From Sacculina carcini (lineage: Eukaryota > Arthropoda > Thecostraca > Sacculinidae): DNA of 64,000 nt. Positions 54,541 through 64,000 of the stretch are shown here, piece by piece (position 1 is the first letter of the stretch; each line of letters starts with the position of its first letter). The position numbers and the translations under genes were made by a program. The stretch is taken from the NCBI GenBank assembly GCA_916048095.2, contig OU696595.1, positions 2,420,795-2,484,794 of the forward strand. Reading direction: 5' to 3'. The notes under the pieces are model-generated. The model did not search any database, was not told the DNA's origin, and saw only the letters and a program-made list of their open reading frames with translations.

Positions 54541-55535
54541 CAGGAGTCGCGATATTCGACCGTTCACAATTCGACATTTCACGAATTCGGCAGCGCCTAA
54601 TTTATACCCCAAGCCTCATGGCTGGACAGAAAAACTCGCGAATTCGACATTCAAGTCTCGCGCGCCATCCTCCCAACATTACCTTGCGCGCCGCCGCAAC
54701 ACATCACACCTCAGTCTCCCACCAGCTGTCGGCGTAGTAAAGCGCTCAGGTGCTCCAACTGCATCATGCCGAGCAAATCTACCTCCGCCCCCACGCCTAA
54801 GAAACATATTTTTCTGCCTCTCAAAGATAAGCTAGATCTTGTAAGGACACGTGAGCCCGGTATAACTCACTCAGCCATAGCAGCGGAAATGGGTGTCGCA
54901 AGGTCTACAGTGTCAACAATTCGGAAGAACGGACGAGCTAGGCAGGCAGCTACTTCAACATCATCTACAGAAACTCTTGTTCTTTTTACCGCAGAGACTC
55001 CCGTCTCAACACGTTGGAAGAGATGTTGATCAAGCGGATGGAGGACAGGACACAACGCAAGATGCCCATTAGACTGGGACTTGTGCGAGAACGCGCCTTG
55101 TCACTGGGAAGACTTACAGCAACAACATCATCCAACAGCAGGACACAATAAACATTCACGGCGAACAAGGGCTGGTTCCACCGATTCAAGGAGTGATCAG
55201 GCCTCCACAATGTCACAATGAGCGGGGATTCAGCCAGTGCAGATGAAGAAGCTGCAAGTTCCTTTCCTGCCTTCTTCAAAACACGAGTGGAGGAGGGCGG
55301 CTTCACACCCAAGCAGCTCTTCAACATTGACGAAACCGGCCTCTTTTGGAAGAAAATGCCTAATACTGATTTAGTTTTAGTTTTTAGTGGTAGTTTTGGG
55401 TCTGGGCTGGAGGTCGGTCCGTACTCTCCCTAATTATAATGTATTTATATGGGAAATACAGTTTCACAAATTGACCAAACGCAGGTTCGACCAATGATAG
55501 ACCGCCGTGTCCCCGTCGAATTGCGGGGACCCCTG
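54541..55535 (+). mobile_element. pogo/Tigger-type transposon, internally deleted
   Basis: Ends CAGGAGTCGCGATATTCGAC and, inverted, CAGGGGTCCCCGCAATTCGA are flanked by TA on both sides (54539-54540, 55536-55537). It inserted exactly in the TA of the hAT target duplication. It encodes pieces of a CENP-B-like transposase, with the region after NIDETGLFWKKMPN deleted. Confidence 0.85.
54766..55370 (+). pseudogene. Tigger transposase fragments (CENP-B HTH and start of DDE core)
   Basis: From the ATG at 54766: MPSKSTSAPTPKKHIFLPLK, then DKLDLVRTREPGITHSAIAA and EMGVARSTVSTIRKN, the N-terminal helix-turn-helix of pogo/Tigger transposases and CENP-B. A frameshift near 55010 breaks the frame. In another frame about 55230-55370 encodes SSFPAFFKTRVEEGGFTPKQ and LFNIDETGLFWKKMPN, which contains the first catalytic Asp (NIDETGL). 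The remainder of the DDE domain is absent. The CENP-B middle domain between the pieces is scrambled by frame changes. Confidence 0.82.
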
Positions 55536-55543
55536 TACTAGGT

Positions 55544-55933
55544 ATTTAGCAGTACTCTACAATAAGCCCACACAAAATTCGAACTTTTCTCCGGTAGGAT
55601 TTTTCAAATGCTGTTTTACATATGCAATATTTTGAGCAAAAAATCGTTATTTCCTATAATTTACGTGTTTCATTGCACATATTTCTACTTTATCAACATT
55701 GATATTATTCATACCAAAATGATAATGATATTCATACCAACATTGATATAATTAATACCAAAATAAGCTTGTGGCTAAATCAAATTTTGGCAGACTGAAT
55801 TTTTTACCTTGTGAAATAGCTCTGATTAAGCCCGTCATGGAGATTAGATTTTAGGAGATTTTTGGACTAAAAATATGGGCTTAATGGCCGGGATCTACGG
55901 TATACAAATAGTGTACGTGTTTTTGTGTGTCAG
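55544..55933. other. No supported feature (intron-like)
   Basis: A/T-rich sequence with a small direct repeat (ATTGATAT..CATACCAAAAT, 55700-55765). It ends in a TG-rich tract that leads into the candidate splice site at 55933. Confidence 0.4.
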
Positions 55934-55994
55934 GATTCTAAGATGAATTGTGATTCAGTTCCAATAGCTGACACACCAAACCAGCACAATTCAG
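55934..55994 (+). CDS. Candidate exon 5 of the large gene
   Basis: The 3' splice site GTGTTTTTGTGTGTCAG ends at 55933 and the donor GTACGT starts at 55995. In the phase 0 required by exon 4 it encodes DSKMNCDSVPIADTPNQHNS with one base left over (phase 1). The exon lies in the short unique stretch between the Tigger and the hAT composite. Confidence 0.42.
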
Positions 55995-58226
55995 GTACGT
56001 ATACACACACAATTGAAATGAGTAGAGTTGGGATTGTTTGTATGTGATAATTTTAGGCGTTTTATGTTTTCATTATGTGACGAAAAATGCAAAATATGTT
56101 GTCGAAATCACCAAAATATGTTATTCAACTATATAATACGTGAGTTTTGGACTTTCGTAGATTATTTGCTTCAAGAGGCAAATTTTCCGTAGTACATGGC
56201 GAAAGTTTTACCTTGATTGGGCCCTCCGGATAGGATAAGGGTGCAGTAGCGGCGCCAGGATTTCCCGGTAAGGGGCTAAGGAAAAATATGCGGGATTTGG
56301 CGAAACACTAGGAAGTACCATCGAAATGTTAATGGTGAGGATTTTGAGAGTGTGCTCAGAAGGGCTTGACAAATTTCGAGAGGGGGAGCTTCAACCCCTC
56401 TTGGTGCGGTCACCGCAGTGGTGCCACTTTGGAATTTTGCTTCGAGGCGCAATGATCCTATTATTCGATTCTGCATGTACATTTAATATTTTTCGAGTGA
56501 GTAGCCGGTTTGTTTTGTTGCTCGAACTGCGACTGATGACCAACGCACACGTTTTTCTCAACATACTGTGAGGTCACTTCTCACACTCTTCAAAAAAAAC
56601 CTGGCATAATGCAAACAATGTATTTTCCGGACTAAAATGAAAAATCGAATCGAGCAACATTTGCAAAACAAGCAACAAGTAGCGCTTCCTAAATGACACT
56701 GCCCCGCACTCGCATATACGAGGCGAGCATCATGAATATTGCAACAACGAGACGAGCATCATGAATCAATATTGCAACAGCGCGCCGCGCAATTTTGCAA
56801 GTGTTGAGCCCTCATAGGCCAGCACAGCGCGCGGCAGCACAACAAGAGACGAACACACACACACACGCATAAAATACACACAAACAAACGATTACAAAGC
56901 CGTGCACAAGTCACCATAGGCTAGCACAGGGCGATCAGATGTGTGCACAAACCGCCATAGGCGTGCACAAGCCGCAACACATACAACGCAAAATATGCTC
57001 TTCTTGTCAGACACGTTTTTTGGGAAATTCAACTTCACATTAAATTCCCTTAATTCCTTTGATCGTGATAATACAGACGTCATTTGTGTTGAATAATTTG
57101 CCTAAATGTAGATTCGAAGTACATGTATGATCCTACCTTTCCAGAAAAGCTAATGGTACGTGTACCTAGCTTTGAGTGATTCGGTGTACATAGCGAGTTA
57201 TAACTAGGGCTGCCAAAAAAGTAACCTAAAATCAGAAAAAGTAACTTTTTTCGAGAAAAAGTAACCTAAAAATAACCTATGAGTTTTAATGTTATCACTT
57301 TTGTGTCGCTTTATCACATGTTTATCACCCCTTTGCTGATTAGTGCGCTATATGAAATACACGGTTTGTTTTTGAACATAAAAAGTAACTTAAAAATAAC
57401 CTAACCTTCGTAAAAATAACCTTCAAAAAAGGTCTGTTTCTGTTTGCAGGTCTGAAGGAAGAAAATACACCAGTCCTTCTTTTTTATCCTCTTTCCGAGT
57501 TGGTACTATTTTTCCACCCTCTCTTCGATCGGGTACCATTTGTACAACAAACCACCAAAAGTGACATAATATTATTGGGCTAACATCACAAAAGGGAGCA
57601 TAACCATCAAAATGCAATTTAAAGTGGAAAGCGAATACAAAAGTGAAATACACTAATTGAAAATGTAAATATTTTTTATGGTCGCAATAATGTTCTTTAT
57701 ACTGTTTCAACGGAACTTTTTATCAAATAGCACGTAGTACAGCTTGTATATTAGTGTGAGCGTAAACACTGCATGTGTAAATGCCCCCGTCCTCCCATAT
57801 GTAGCACCCTGTGATCACAGTCTTATAAATGTCAAACGTGGGAAAATGGCGCTATCTCGCGCCCTGAAAATCACGTGCTAATTCCTGTTCAAGTAAATGC
57901 GTACTGTCAAGTGCTACAGTGCAGTATCTGATATAGAGAGCTCACACATCGTACTATACCACGCTCCAAACATCTCACGACACCCTCCGGGTCGTGGACA
58001 TTTCCTAAAATGGAATGACGCTATCCTGCGTTCCCAAAAACGTATAAATATCGAGTAGCACATATATTAAGGTGAATATCAATTGCTAAATCCCTGCAGC
58101 AGAAATTTTGACATTTCTTCAGACCTAATATCCCATCTCTTTTCATATTTCATCCTGATTTATACCGTTTTTGTGCCTCTTATTTGCAAAAAGTCACCAA
58201 ACGTCGTGGTTAACTTACCTAATAAC

Positions 58227-59508
58227 TAGGGTGACCTTTTGGTGCGCTTAAAATAAAGAAAAGGTGCGCTAAAAAGTTGCACTTAAAATTTTGTTGGAAC
58301 TTCACTAAAACCTATAAAAGACTAGTGAAAATTATATAATTATGAAAAACATACTTGTGAGAAAAGGTTGTACTTTTTACATTCCATAAATATTACCACA
58401 ATACGTTTTGATCATTCGCGGTTGTGCTAAGATTGCATGCTTCATGATCTTCAACTGTCACCTCACTGGCGACAAGGGTGACATTTGGATGCGCTAAAAC
58501 TTCAAATAGTTGCGCTAATAAGTTGAGCTCAATGTTTTGCTAAAATATTACCAATTTTAAATAATAGGGTAATACAATTTTAACACTGAAATCACTCCTT
58601 AACATTACAATTTGAGACTTTCACGTTTTTGTTTTGTTTTGTTTGGATGTCTGGTAGTGACATTTAAATATGCAATATAATTTGACAGACTCGCTCGATG
58701 TTAATTTCCTTGCATGTTACAAGGTCTAAATGGATTTTGCAGATAAAACATAATCTGATTATGAGGTAATTATAGTCAAGTGCTTTTGATCTAACTAGTT
58801 GCTCTAAGGTTGCTCGAAAAGTATACAAATTAAGGTTGAATTTTATTGCACAAATGCACCTGTCTATATCATAGTGTTATGTGTATATTATATTGTATAT
58901 GTCTATATTGTCTATGGGAACGTACATACGCAGGATGGACAACTTTACAACCGAATTTTTTTCCTGATAATGTGAAACAATTGTTCTAAAAGTTCGAGAG
59001 TTGTCCTAAATCAAAATAATTGTATTTAAAAATGAAAAAGTTGCAAAAATTGCGCTAAAACAAAAAGTTGCATTTATAACTTCTTTAATATGTACCTCAT
59101 ATTAGGCCTGGGCAGGAACCGGTTCTGACGGTTCTGCTACGTGGGTATTGGAACCAGGTCCGAGACTCGGAACCGGTTCTGGAACCGGGTCCACACGGAT
59201 CCGAGTCCACACGGTTCCGATTCTCGGACCCGGGTCCACACGGATCCGAGTCCACACGGTTCCGATTCTCGGATCCGAGTCCACACGGTTCCGATTCTCG
59301 GACCCGGGTCCACACGGATCTTAGTATCAGGACTGACAGGAAAATGTATGCGCCTTGCGCACACACTACATGAACACTACGGTGCGTTTTAGAATTAACG
59401 CTATTTCATTGATATGAGGCTCATATCAATAAAATATTGATTTTCGGGCTTCTCAGAATGAACAGAGTATAGATGAAAAAGTTGCATTTGCAACAAAAGG
59501 TCACCCTA
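58227..59508. mobile_element. hAT-like element E nested in copy C
   Basis: Ends TAGGGTGACCTTTTGGTGCG and, inverted, TAGGGTGACCTTTTGTTGCA. Flanks CTAATAAC (58219-58226) and CTGATAAC (59509-59516) agree at 7 of 8. The homologous copy D has an intact CTAATAATAAG there, with no insertion. Subterminal GCGCTAAAA motifs repeat at both ends. A further AGGGTGACATTTGGATGCGC near 58478 suggests that a related end is duplicated inside. Confidence 0.88.
59188..59322. repeat. G/C-rich minisatellite
   Basis: About three and a half units of GGGTCCACACGGATCCGAGT plus CCACACGGTTCCGATTCTCG, roughly 45 bp each, preceded by AGGCCTGGGCAGGAACCGG. It lies within element E and contrasts sharply with the A/T-rich surroundings. 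Confidence 0.9.
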
Positions 59509-59933
59509 CTGATAACAAGAAAAATTACAAAAAGGTAACCTGACGATAAAAAAGTAACCTGAAAGCAAAAAAGTAACCTAACGATGAAAAAGTAACTTTT
59601 GGTAACCTAATAACTTTTCAAATAATTATCGTACACAACTTTTGCATGCAGTTTTAGGTAGCTTAAGCAAGTGACCTTTAGGTAGAAAAGTAACTTTATT
59701 AACTTTTGGCAACCCTAGTTATAACAGATCCCGTTGCCACGCTATCACACCACTTAATTCCCCCATAACCCATATGGTAGGGGGTAGGGGTATAAACCGC
59801 GTGACGCTTTTTATGCCCGGACTTGGGCAGTTATCATCATCGCTGCTATGTTTTCATTATTAACATTGCTGGTGTTAATATTATACATATATGCAGTGTT
59901 TGAGTGTATTCATCACGTTTCACAGCACGTAAC

Positions 59934-60770
59934 TAGGGCTGTGAAAAGTTAATAAAGTTACTTTTGCAACTAAAGGTCACTTTTTCATAAGCTACCTAAA
60001 ACTGCATGGAAAAGTTGTGTAGGATAATTATTTAAAAAGTTATCAGGTTACCAAAGGTTACTTTTTCATCGTAAGGTTACTTTTCTTGCTTTTAGGTTAC
60101 TTTTTATCTTCGGGCTACCTTTTATTTTTCTTATTATTAGATCACTTTACCACGGAGTTTGGTAACTTAAAGGCACAGATAAGAGGCACAAAAACGGTAT
60201 AAATGAGGATAAAATAGAAATAGATGGAGTATGAAGTCTGAAGATCAAGAAATGTCCAAATTTCTGCTGTTAGGATTTAGCAATTAATCTTCACCTTAAT
60301 GTCTGTGCTACTCGATATTTTTACGTTTTTGGGTGCACAGTAGTGTCGTTCCGTTTTAGCAAATGTCCACGAACTGGAGGGTGTCGTGAGATGTTTGGAG
60401 CGTGGGACGTGTGAGCTCTCTATACCAGTCAATGTACTGTAGTACTTGACAGTATGCATTTACTTGGACAGGAAGTAGCATGTAATTTTCAGGGCGTGAG
60501 AGTGCCACTTTCCCACGTTTAAGCTCAAGCGACGAAACAGTGCCCCTTATCATAAGACTGTGAGTACAGGGTGCTTACATGAGGATGGGGGCATTCACAC
60601 ATGCAGTGTTTACGCTCACACAAATGCACGAGCTGTAGCACGTGCTTGTGGCGTTTAGGTAGCCACGGAACGGCAGAAATTCACAATGTGAGTGCTTTGG
60701 ACCGACTGTATTTGACACAAGATGACGAAATCAGCAGGTCACACATGCAGCATACAAACATACAATTGGT

Positions 60771-60812
<42 letters not shown>

Positions 60813-61304
60813 ATCTAACAACACACGCAGTGACACAGACAAACACGACACACATGCATACAAATCAATAGGCGTGCAGCTAGACTCGACGAGGTGGTGC
60901 GCGGCGTAATTGCACGTGGTGCACCACATGCTTATTTGATAGGGTTGCCTCAAAAAAGTCTCATTGAAACAATATATGGAACATTATTGCGACCATTACT
61001 AAAAATAATTACGTTATCAAGTAGCGTATTTCACCTTTGTATTAGCTATCCACTATTTAATTACATTTTGATGGTTATGCCCTTTTTGCGATGTTAGCCA
61101 AATTATGTTAAGTCACTTTTGGTGGATTGGTGTAAAAATGGTAATAAGTCGGAGAGAGAGTATAAAAATGGCACCAAATCGGACATAGGATAGAAAAGAG
61201 GTACTGGTGTGTTTTCTGCCGTAAAACTGCAAAAAGAAATTAACCTTTTTTGAGAGATCTTATGTTATTTTTCTGATTTTTAGCTTACTTTTTTGACAAC
61301 TCTT
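59934..61304. mobile_element. hAT-like transposon, family C, inverted copy D
   Basis: TAGGGCTGTGAAAAG at 59934, with a right end near TTTTTTGACAACTCT (61291-61304). Its full length is the reverse complement of copy C without element E: for example AGTGTTTACGCTCACAC/GTGTGAGCGTAAACACT and CGACACCCTCC/GGAGGGTGTCG. The target duplication is decayed (CACGTAAC against ATCATAAC). It carries its own insertion at 60647-60925. Confidence 0.8.
60647..60925. mobile_element. 279-bp insertion in copy D, with palindromic ends
   Basis: Compared with copy C, copy D has extra sequence flanked by ACGTGCT (60640-60646) and ACATGCT (60926-60932). It begins TGTGGCGTTTAGGTAGCCAC (self-complementary GTGGC/GCCAC) and ends with the GTGGTGCGCGGCGTAATTGC block, whose relatives are at 2280-2390 and 2589-2620. 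It contains (AC)n at 60774-60811. Probably a SINE or small DNA element of an undescribed type. Confidence 0.6.
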
Positions 61305-61499
61305 ATCATAACCTATTGAATGCGTTATCTGTGTAATAACAATTATTAAAAGAATATATTAACACCAGGCGCAACCTATAAAATTATATATTTGCAAAAT
61401 ATTTCTCAGTGAAAATGAGGTTTTATGTTTTTTTCGCTTAAAACCGACATTTTATGTGAAAAAAATGTAGTTGATCACAAAGTTCCTAACTCCAGCAAT

Positions 61500-61800
61500 C
61501 AGTGTACATTTATAATTTGTGAAACTTGTGAACTTGCGAAATAACATTTTTTAAGCCAATTAGCACTGGGTAAATGCGTTTGCCTTTTTTGTTAAAATAC
61601 GCTTTTGCAAAGCACTATAATACAGAGAAAAAAAGAAAATATAAAATATTGATAAAATAAATATATATTATATTCTCGAAGGTATTGTATACAAAATATT
61701 TGATTTAATTATACTAAGATTAAATAATGCAACAATACATAATGTAATGTAATGCATTGATTGGTGAAACTGTGGGTCACATATAAACACCATCTTCATT
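61500..61800. other. No supported feature
   Basis: A/T-rich intron-like sequence following the hAT composite. No reading frame or terminal repeat is recognised. Confidence 0.4.
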
Positions 61801-61804
61801 CCAT

Positions 61805-61910
61805 TATTATTGTAATTAATTAGAGGTAAGTCCAGTAGCATGAGAAGAGTGCAAGCAGTATTACTACCCTGTGGGGTGGCCCTATGTATTGGAAGCGCCC
61901 AAAGTTAACA
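61805..61910 (+). mobile_element. Orphan LINE/SINE 3' tail, third copy
   Basis: CATTATTATTGTAATTAATT, TCCAGTAGCATGAGAAGAGT, a stem-loop ACCCTGTGGGGTGG and GGAAGCGCCCAAAG match the tails at 19800-19905 (inverted) and 29398-29505. Confidence 0.62.
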
Positions 61911-62045
61911 AATGTGCTAAATGTAACAAGGTTATAAGTAAGTTATAAGTAAAGTTAAGTGTATTTGACTGTTTTTGTTGTTAATGTTTCAGTTATTGTT
62001 TTTCAATAATATTAATTATATTTGTGTGTGTGTGTGTGTGTGCAG

Positions 62046-62078
62046 CATTGCTTGGTACCAACAAGACACTTTCACTTA
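62046..62078 (+). CDS. Candidate micro-exon 6 of the large gene
   Basis: A (TG)n tract ending GTGTGTGTGTGTGCAG (62045) precedes 33 bp, and the donor GTGAGT starts at 62079. With the base from exon 5 it encodes ALLGTNKTLSL and leaves one base (phase 1). The consensus sites and phase are right, but the small size makes chance plausible. Confidence 0.3.
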
Positions 62079-62233
62079 GTGAGTCTGACAGCGAATAATA
62101 CATGTGTGAATATTACATCGTGGTGTAAACGCTCACACTCCCTGATGGTGTAAAATGGTGAAGGTGCCGTATGGTCTGGCTTATTACACCTTAACATTCA
62201 CACAAACACACATTGTTTTGTTCATAAGTGCAG

Positions 62234-62451
62234 ATGATGTGTGTGTGTGTGTTACTCTGCCGAATTTTCCAAATTTGTCTGCAATTTTTGAGCTTGTGTG
62301 TTTCATTTTATTTGCGTTCGATGTTCTGGTGAATACATTGTTCATGTATGTGTATGTATTAGTACCAAACACAAACAAGCACTATTATCAGATGATTTTA
62401 TCAGAGAGTACACATCGAAATTTAAGCAAGCATGAAAACAGTGCGCAATGA
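62234..62451 (+). CDS. Candidate terminal exon 7
   Basis: TTGTTCATAAGTGCAG ends at 62233. In phase 1 the frame reads NDVCVCVTLPNFPNLSAIFE and LVCFILFAFDVLVNTLFMYV, then HRNLSKHENSAQ and a stop at 62449-62451. The hydrophobic middle could be a membrane segment, or it could simply reflect T-rich DNA. This is the weakest exon of the model. Confidence 0.22.
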
Positions 62452-62824
62452 GAACATAATATGGATGAATAAGAAGACTATAACAGCGCAACAAAACAAG
62501 TATATTAAAAATATGACTTAGCATTAGAAATACTCTGCGCCACAGTTCCTGACAAACACAACCCCTGATTTGAATTTCTCACAAAATGCGCATTACAAAT
62601 GATAAAATCATTGAAATCACACACCCGCGCAAAATATCACGTCAACAACAATATGAAAAACAAATAGGCAAACTTCGTTAAAATACCATAAGCCCCACGA
62701 ATCGCCATTTGAAAAACAACAGTATTTTTAGAACAACCAATAACAAAACAAAGATAAATGCTGCAATCAACGCCTGGCGTTGTGTTCAAGCGCAAGCGAG
62801 GTAAAACATACCCCAATCCGGATT

Positions 62825-62905
62825 CGAACCGCCGACCTCTGACATATGAGTGGACTGTGTCATGTGAGTGAGTATCTTATCTATGCCACTGATCTAAGTA
62901 GCAGT
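62825..62905 (-). mobile_element. tRNA-like SINE head (decayed)
   Basis: On the minus strand, TAGATCAGTGGCATAG resembles an A-box and GGCGGTTCGAATCC a perfect B-box, about 55 bp apart. The anticodon stem does not pair. Most likely a tRNA-derived SINE or tRNA pseudogene with internal Pol III promoter remnants. Confidence 0.5.
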
Positions 62906-62997
62906 GCGCAAAAAAGTGTAGCACACTTAAAACACTAAGTATATGTATATACAAGACATTCAGATTCATATAAAATTGCACATTGCGACGAGGATAG

Positions 62998-62999
<2 letters not shown>

Positions 63000-63052
<53 letters not shown>
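63000..63052. repeat. (TA)n(TG)n microsatellite
   Basis: About 26 bp of TA followed by about 25 bp of TG. Confidence 0.95.
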
Positions 63053-63213
63053 CTCTGTGTGCGGCGCATAAAATACACAGAAATAAGTCGAGAAGTAAAC
63101 AAAAGGTACAAATATGAACCTAACCTCTATTTGAGCGGCATGCCGTTCTACTTTGCACACCTTTATCCCGTGGTAGTACCGTTAGATGGTGCCGTTCTAT
63201 AATTCGACTAGCT

Positions 63214-63496
63214 CAGGGGTACTTAACCGGGGGTGCGAGCCTAGTTCCTAAGGGATACGAGAAATTCTGTGAACATTAAAGAAGGTATATGTTTTTGCCT
63301 ATGCTTTATATTCTCCCTGGAAAACACTTTTTTCTCACAGCGAATTTAGGCTGTATGAGTGAATAGTAAACTTGGAAAGTTGTGATTTCGTCGTTTGTAT
63401 TTTAGTTTTTTTCATATAGTTATCAAAAAAAGGGGCGCGAGAACTAACACCTTATTTCAAAAGGGTGAATACGCTGAACAAGGTTAACAACCACTC
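63214..63496. mobile_element. hAT-like MITE (CAGGGGTACTTAACC ends)
   Basis: Left end CAGGGGTACTTAACC and right end GGTTAACAACCACTC are inverted relatives of the 54289 element. Flanks GACTAGCT (63206-63213) and GATTATCT (63497-63504) agree at 6 of 8. The homologous dispersed repeat at 30845 has CCACTAGCTGGTC with no insertion, consistent with the empty site. Confidence 0.72.
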
Positions 63497-63499
63497 GAT

Positions 63500-63760
63500 T
63501 ATCTGCTCAGAATTTCAAGAATATACGGTAAATTGTATAGATGAAAAACAACCAGGTAACGTGTAAACATTTAATTAACAAAAGACAAACCTACAGAGTG
63601 ATAACCGGTAACTAATCGCAAATTCACTAACAAAAATCAGCCAGTCATAGCTATTGCCAAAAGAGAAGAATTCATCAACTTTTTGATGTGCCGTTGAATT
63701 TTTAAATTGTTCCCTAAGGTGCCGTTCAAATAGAGGTTTTACGGTATACTACACTACAGT
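63500..63760. repeat. Dispersed repeat, copy 2
   Basis: Shares the ordered motifs ATACGGTA, AACCAGGTAACG, GAGTGATAACCGGTAAC and TTCAAATAGAGGTTTTACGG with 30800-31015, 8167-8222 and 33985-34015. No coding sequence is seen. Confidence 0.55.
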
Positions 63761-63829
63761 TGTGGACATGCTAACTCGAACAATGCGTGACTGATAACTT
63801 GAAGTGTTGTTGATCAGTGAATATTCACG

Positions 63830-64000
63830 AAACTCGCTATCACCAAACACAACCACATCGACCACATCCACATGCGCGCGTGTGAGCTACACATCACACA
63901 TCCACTTGACACATCACCTCCAAACAACAGACGATTGCTCACCGAACAATTCCACGCAAATACGCGCACATTATCAACGGCGACCTCTGGTGGCGAATTT
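63830..64000 (+). other. A/C-rich sequence running off the window, possible LINE tail
   Basis: The plus strand is C/A-rich with a frame reading DTSPPNNRRLLTEQFHANTR. Composition resembles the A/C-rich LINE fragment at 23430. Identity is unproven. Confidence 0.25.

Larger units (their letters stand above)
57205..59717. mobile_element. hAT-like transposon, family C, copy C
   Basis: TAGGGCTGCCAAAA at 57205 and its near-exact inverse TTTTGGCAACCCTA ending at 59717 are flanked by a perfect 8-bp duplication GTTATAAC (57197-57204 and 59718-59725). Copy A of the host element has an uninterrupted GAGTATAAC at the equivalent place. The subterminal regions carry many GTAACCT/AGGTTAC repeats, as in hAT elements. 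It contains a further insertion at 58227-59508. No transposase remains. Confidence 0.9.
56023..61494. mobile_element. hAT-like transposon, family B, composite copy B
   Basis: Ends TAGAGTTGGGATTGTTTGTA and, inverted, TGGAGTTAGGAACTTTGTGA match copy A (31269-32357). Flanks GAAATGAG and GCAATCAG agree at 6 of 8 positions. Alignment with copy A shows that B is a roughly 1.3-1.6 kb element enlarged by two insertions of another hAT family (57205-59717 and 59934 to about 61304). A family F-like segment lies at 56246-56430, and the transposase zinc-finger remnant at 57083-56990 (minus). Confidence 0.78.

Overview
The window is eukaryotic (metazoan) DNA. There are no operons or Shine-Dalgarno sites. 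It has long (AC)n, (TA)n and (GT)n microsatellites, tRNA-derived SINEs, LINEs, Penelope-like, Ty3/gypsy, mariner, pogo, piggyBac, hAT and Helitron-like elements, and GT..AG splice signals. An arthropod is my best guess, at low confidence: there are short TTAGG-like runs at 1.6 kb and 48.1 kb, and the mariner and repeat-protein families resemble those of arthropod genomes. The only recognised conserved host gene is an intronless, full-length translation initiation factor eIF5B on the minus strand (3404-6952). A second candidate host gene lies on the plus strand. It has a giant 4.4 kb exon (34151-38579) encoding a repeat-rich protein I do not recognise. Five to six short candidate downstream exons (38.8, 43.5, 44.6, 55.9, 62.0 and 62.2 kb) have splice phases that agree from one to the next.

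Layout. 0-2 kb: decayed gypsy Gag (minus) split by a TIR element. 2.2-3.2 kb: palindromic repeats and a nested TIR-element pair. 3.4-7.0 kb: eIF5B. 7.1-8.05 kb: deleted mariner. 8.3-13.8 kb: head-to-head inverted Penelope-like element, its RT interrupted by a LINE with a perfect 9-bp target duplication. 13.8-18.9 kb: Helitron-like element H1 (minus). 19-28 kb: LINE and gypsy fragments. 28-31 kb: microsatellites and SINE. 31.3-32.4 kb: hAT element with perfect 8-bp target duplications. 32.6-33.4 kb: decayed repeat-associated coding region. 33.6 kb: SINE. 34.1-62.5 kb: the candidate large gene, its introns filled with a near-intact mariner (39.2 kb), a second SINE copy, a 24-bp satellite, a piggyBac pseudogene, another deleted mariner, Helitron-like H2 (48.46-54.22 kb, plus), a hAT MITE and pogo/Tigger pair, and a 5.5 kb hAT composite that holds two inverted copies of a second hAT family, each with its own insertion. 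62.5-64 kb: tRNA-like SINE head, microsatellite, MITE and A/C-rich sequence.

How the parts relate. Several element families occur here more than once, so one copy often serves as the empty site for an insertion in another. This gives a relative insertion history from the sequence alone: hAT family B is older than family C/D, which is older than element E; MITE is older than Tigger; Penelope is older than the LINE; and one direct-repeat copy lacks the mariner found in the other. I ran no database search. All family names come from motifs I can read, and exon calls downstream of 38.6 kb are predictions.
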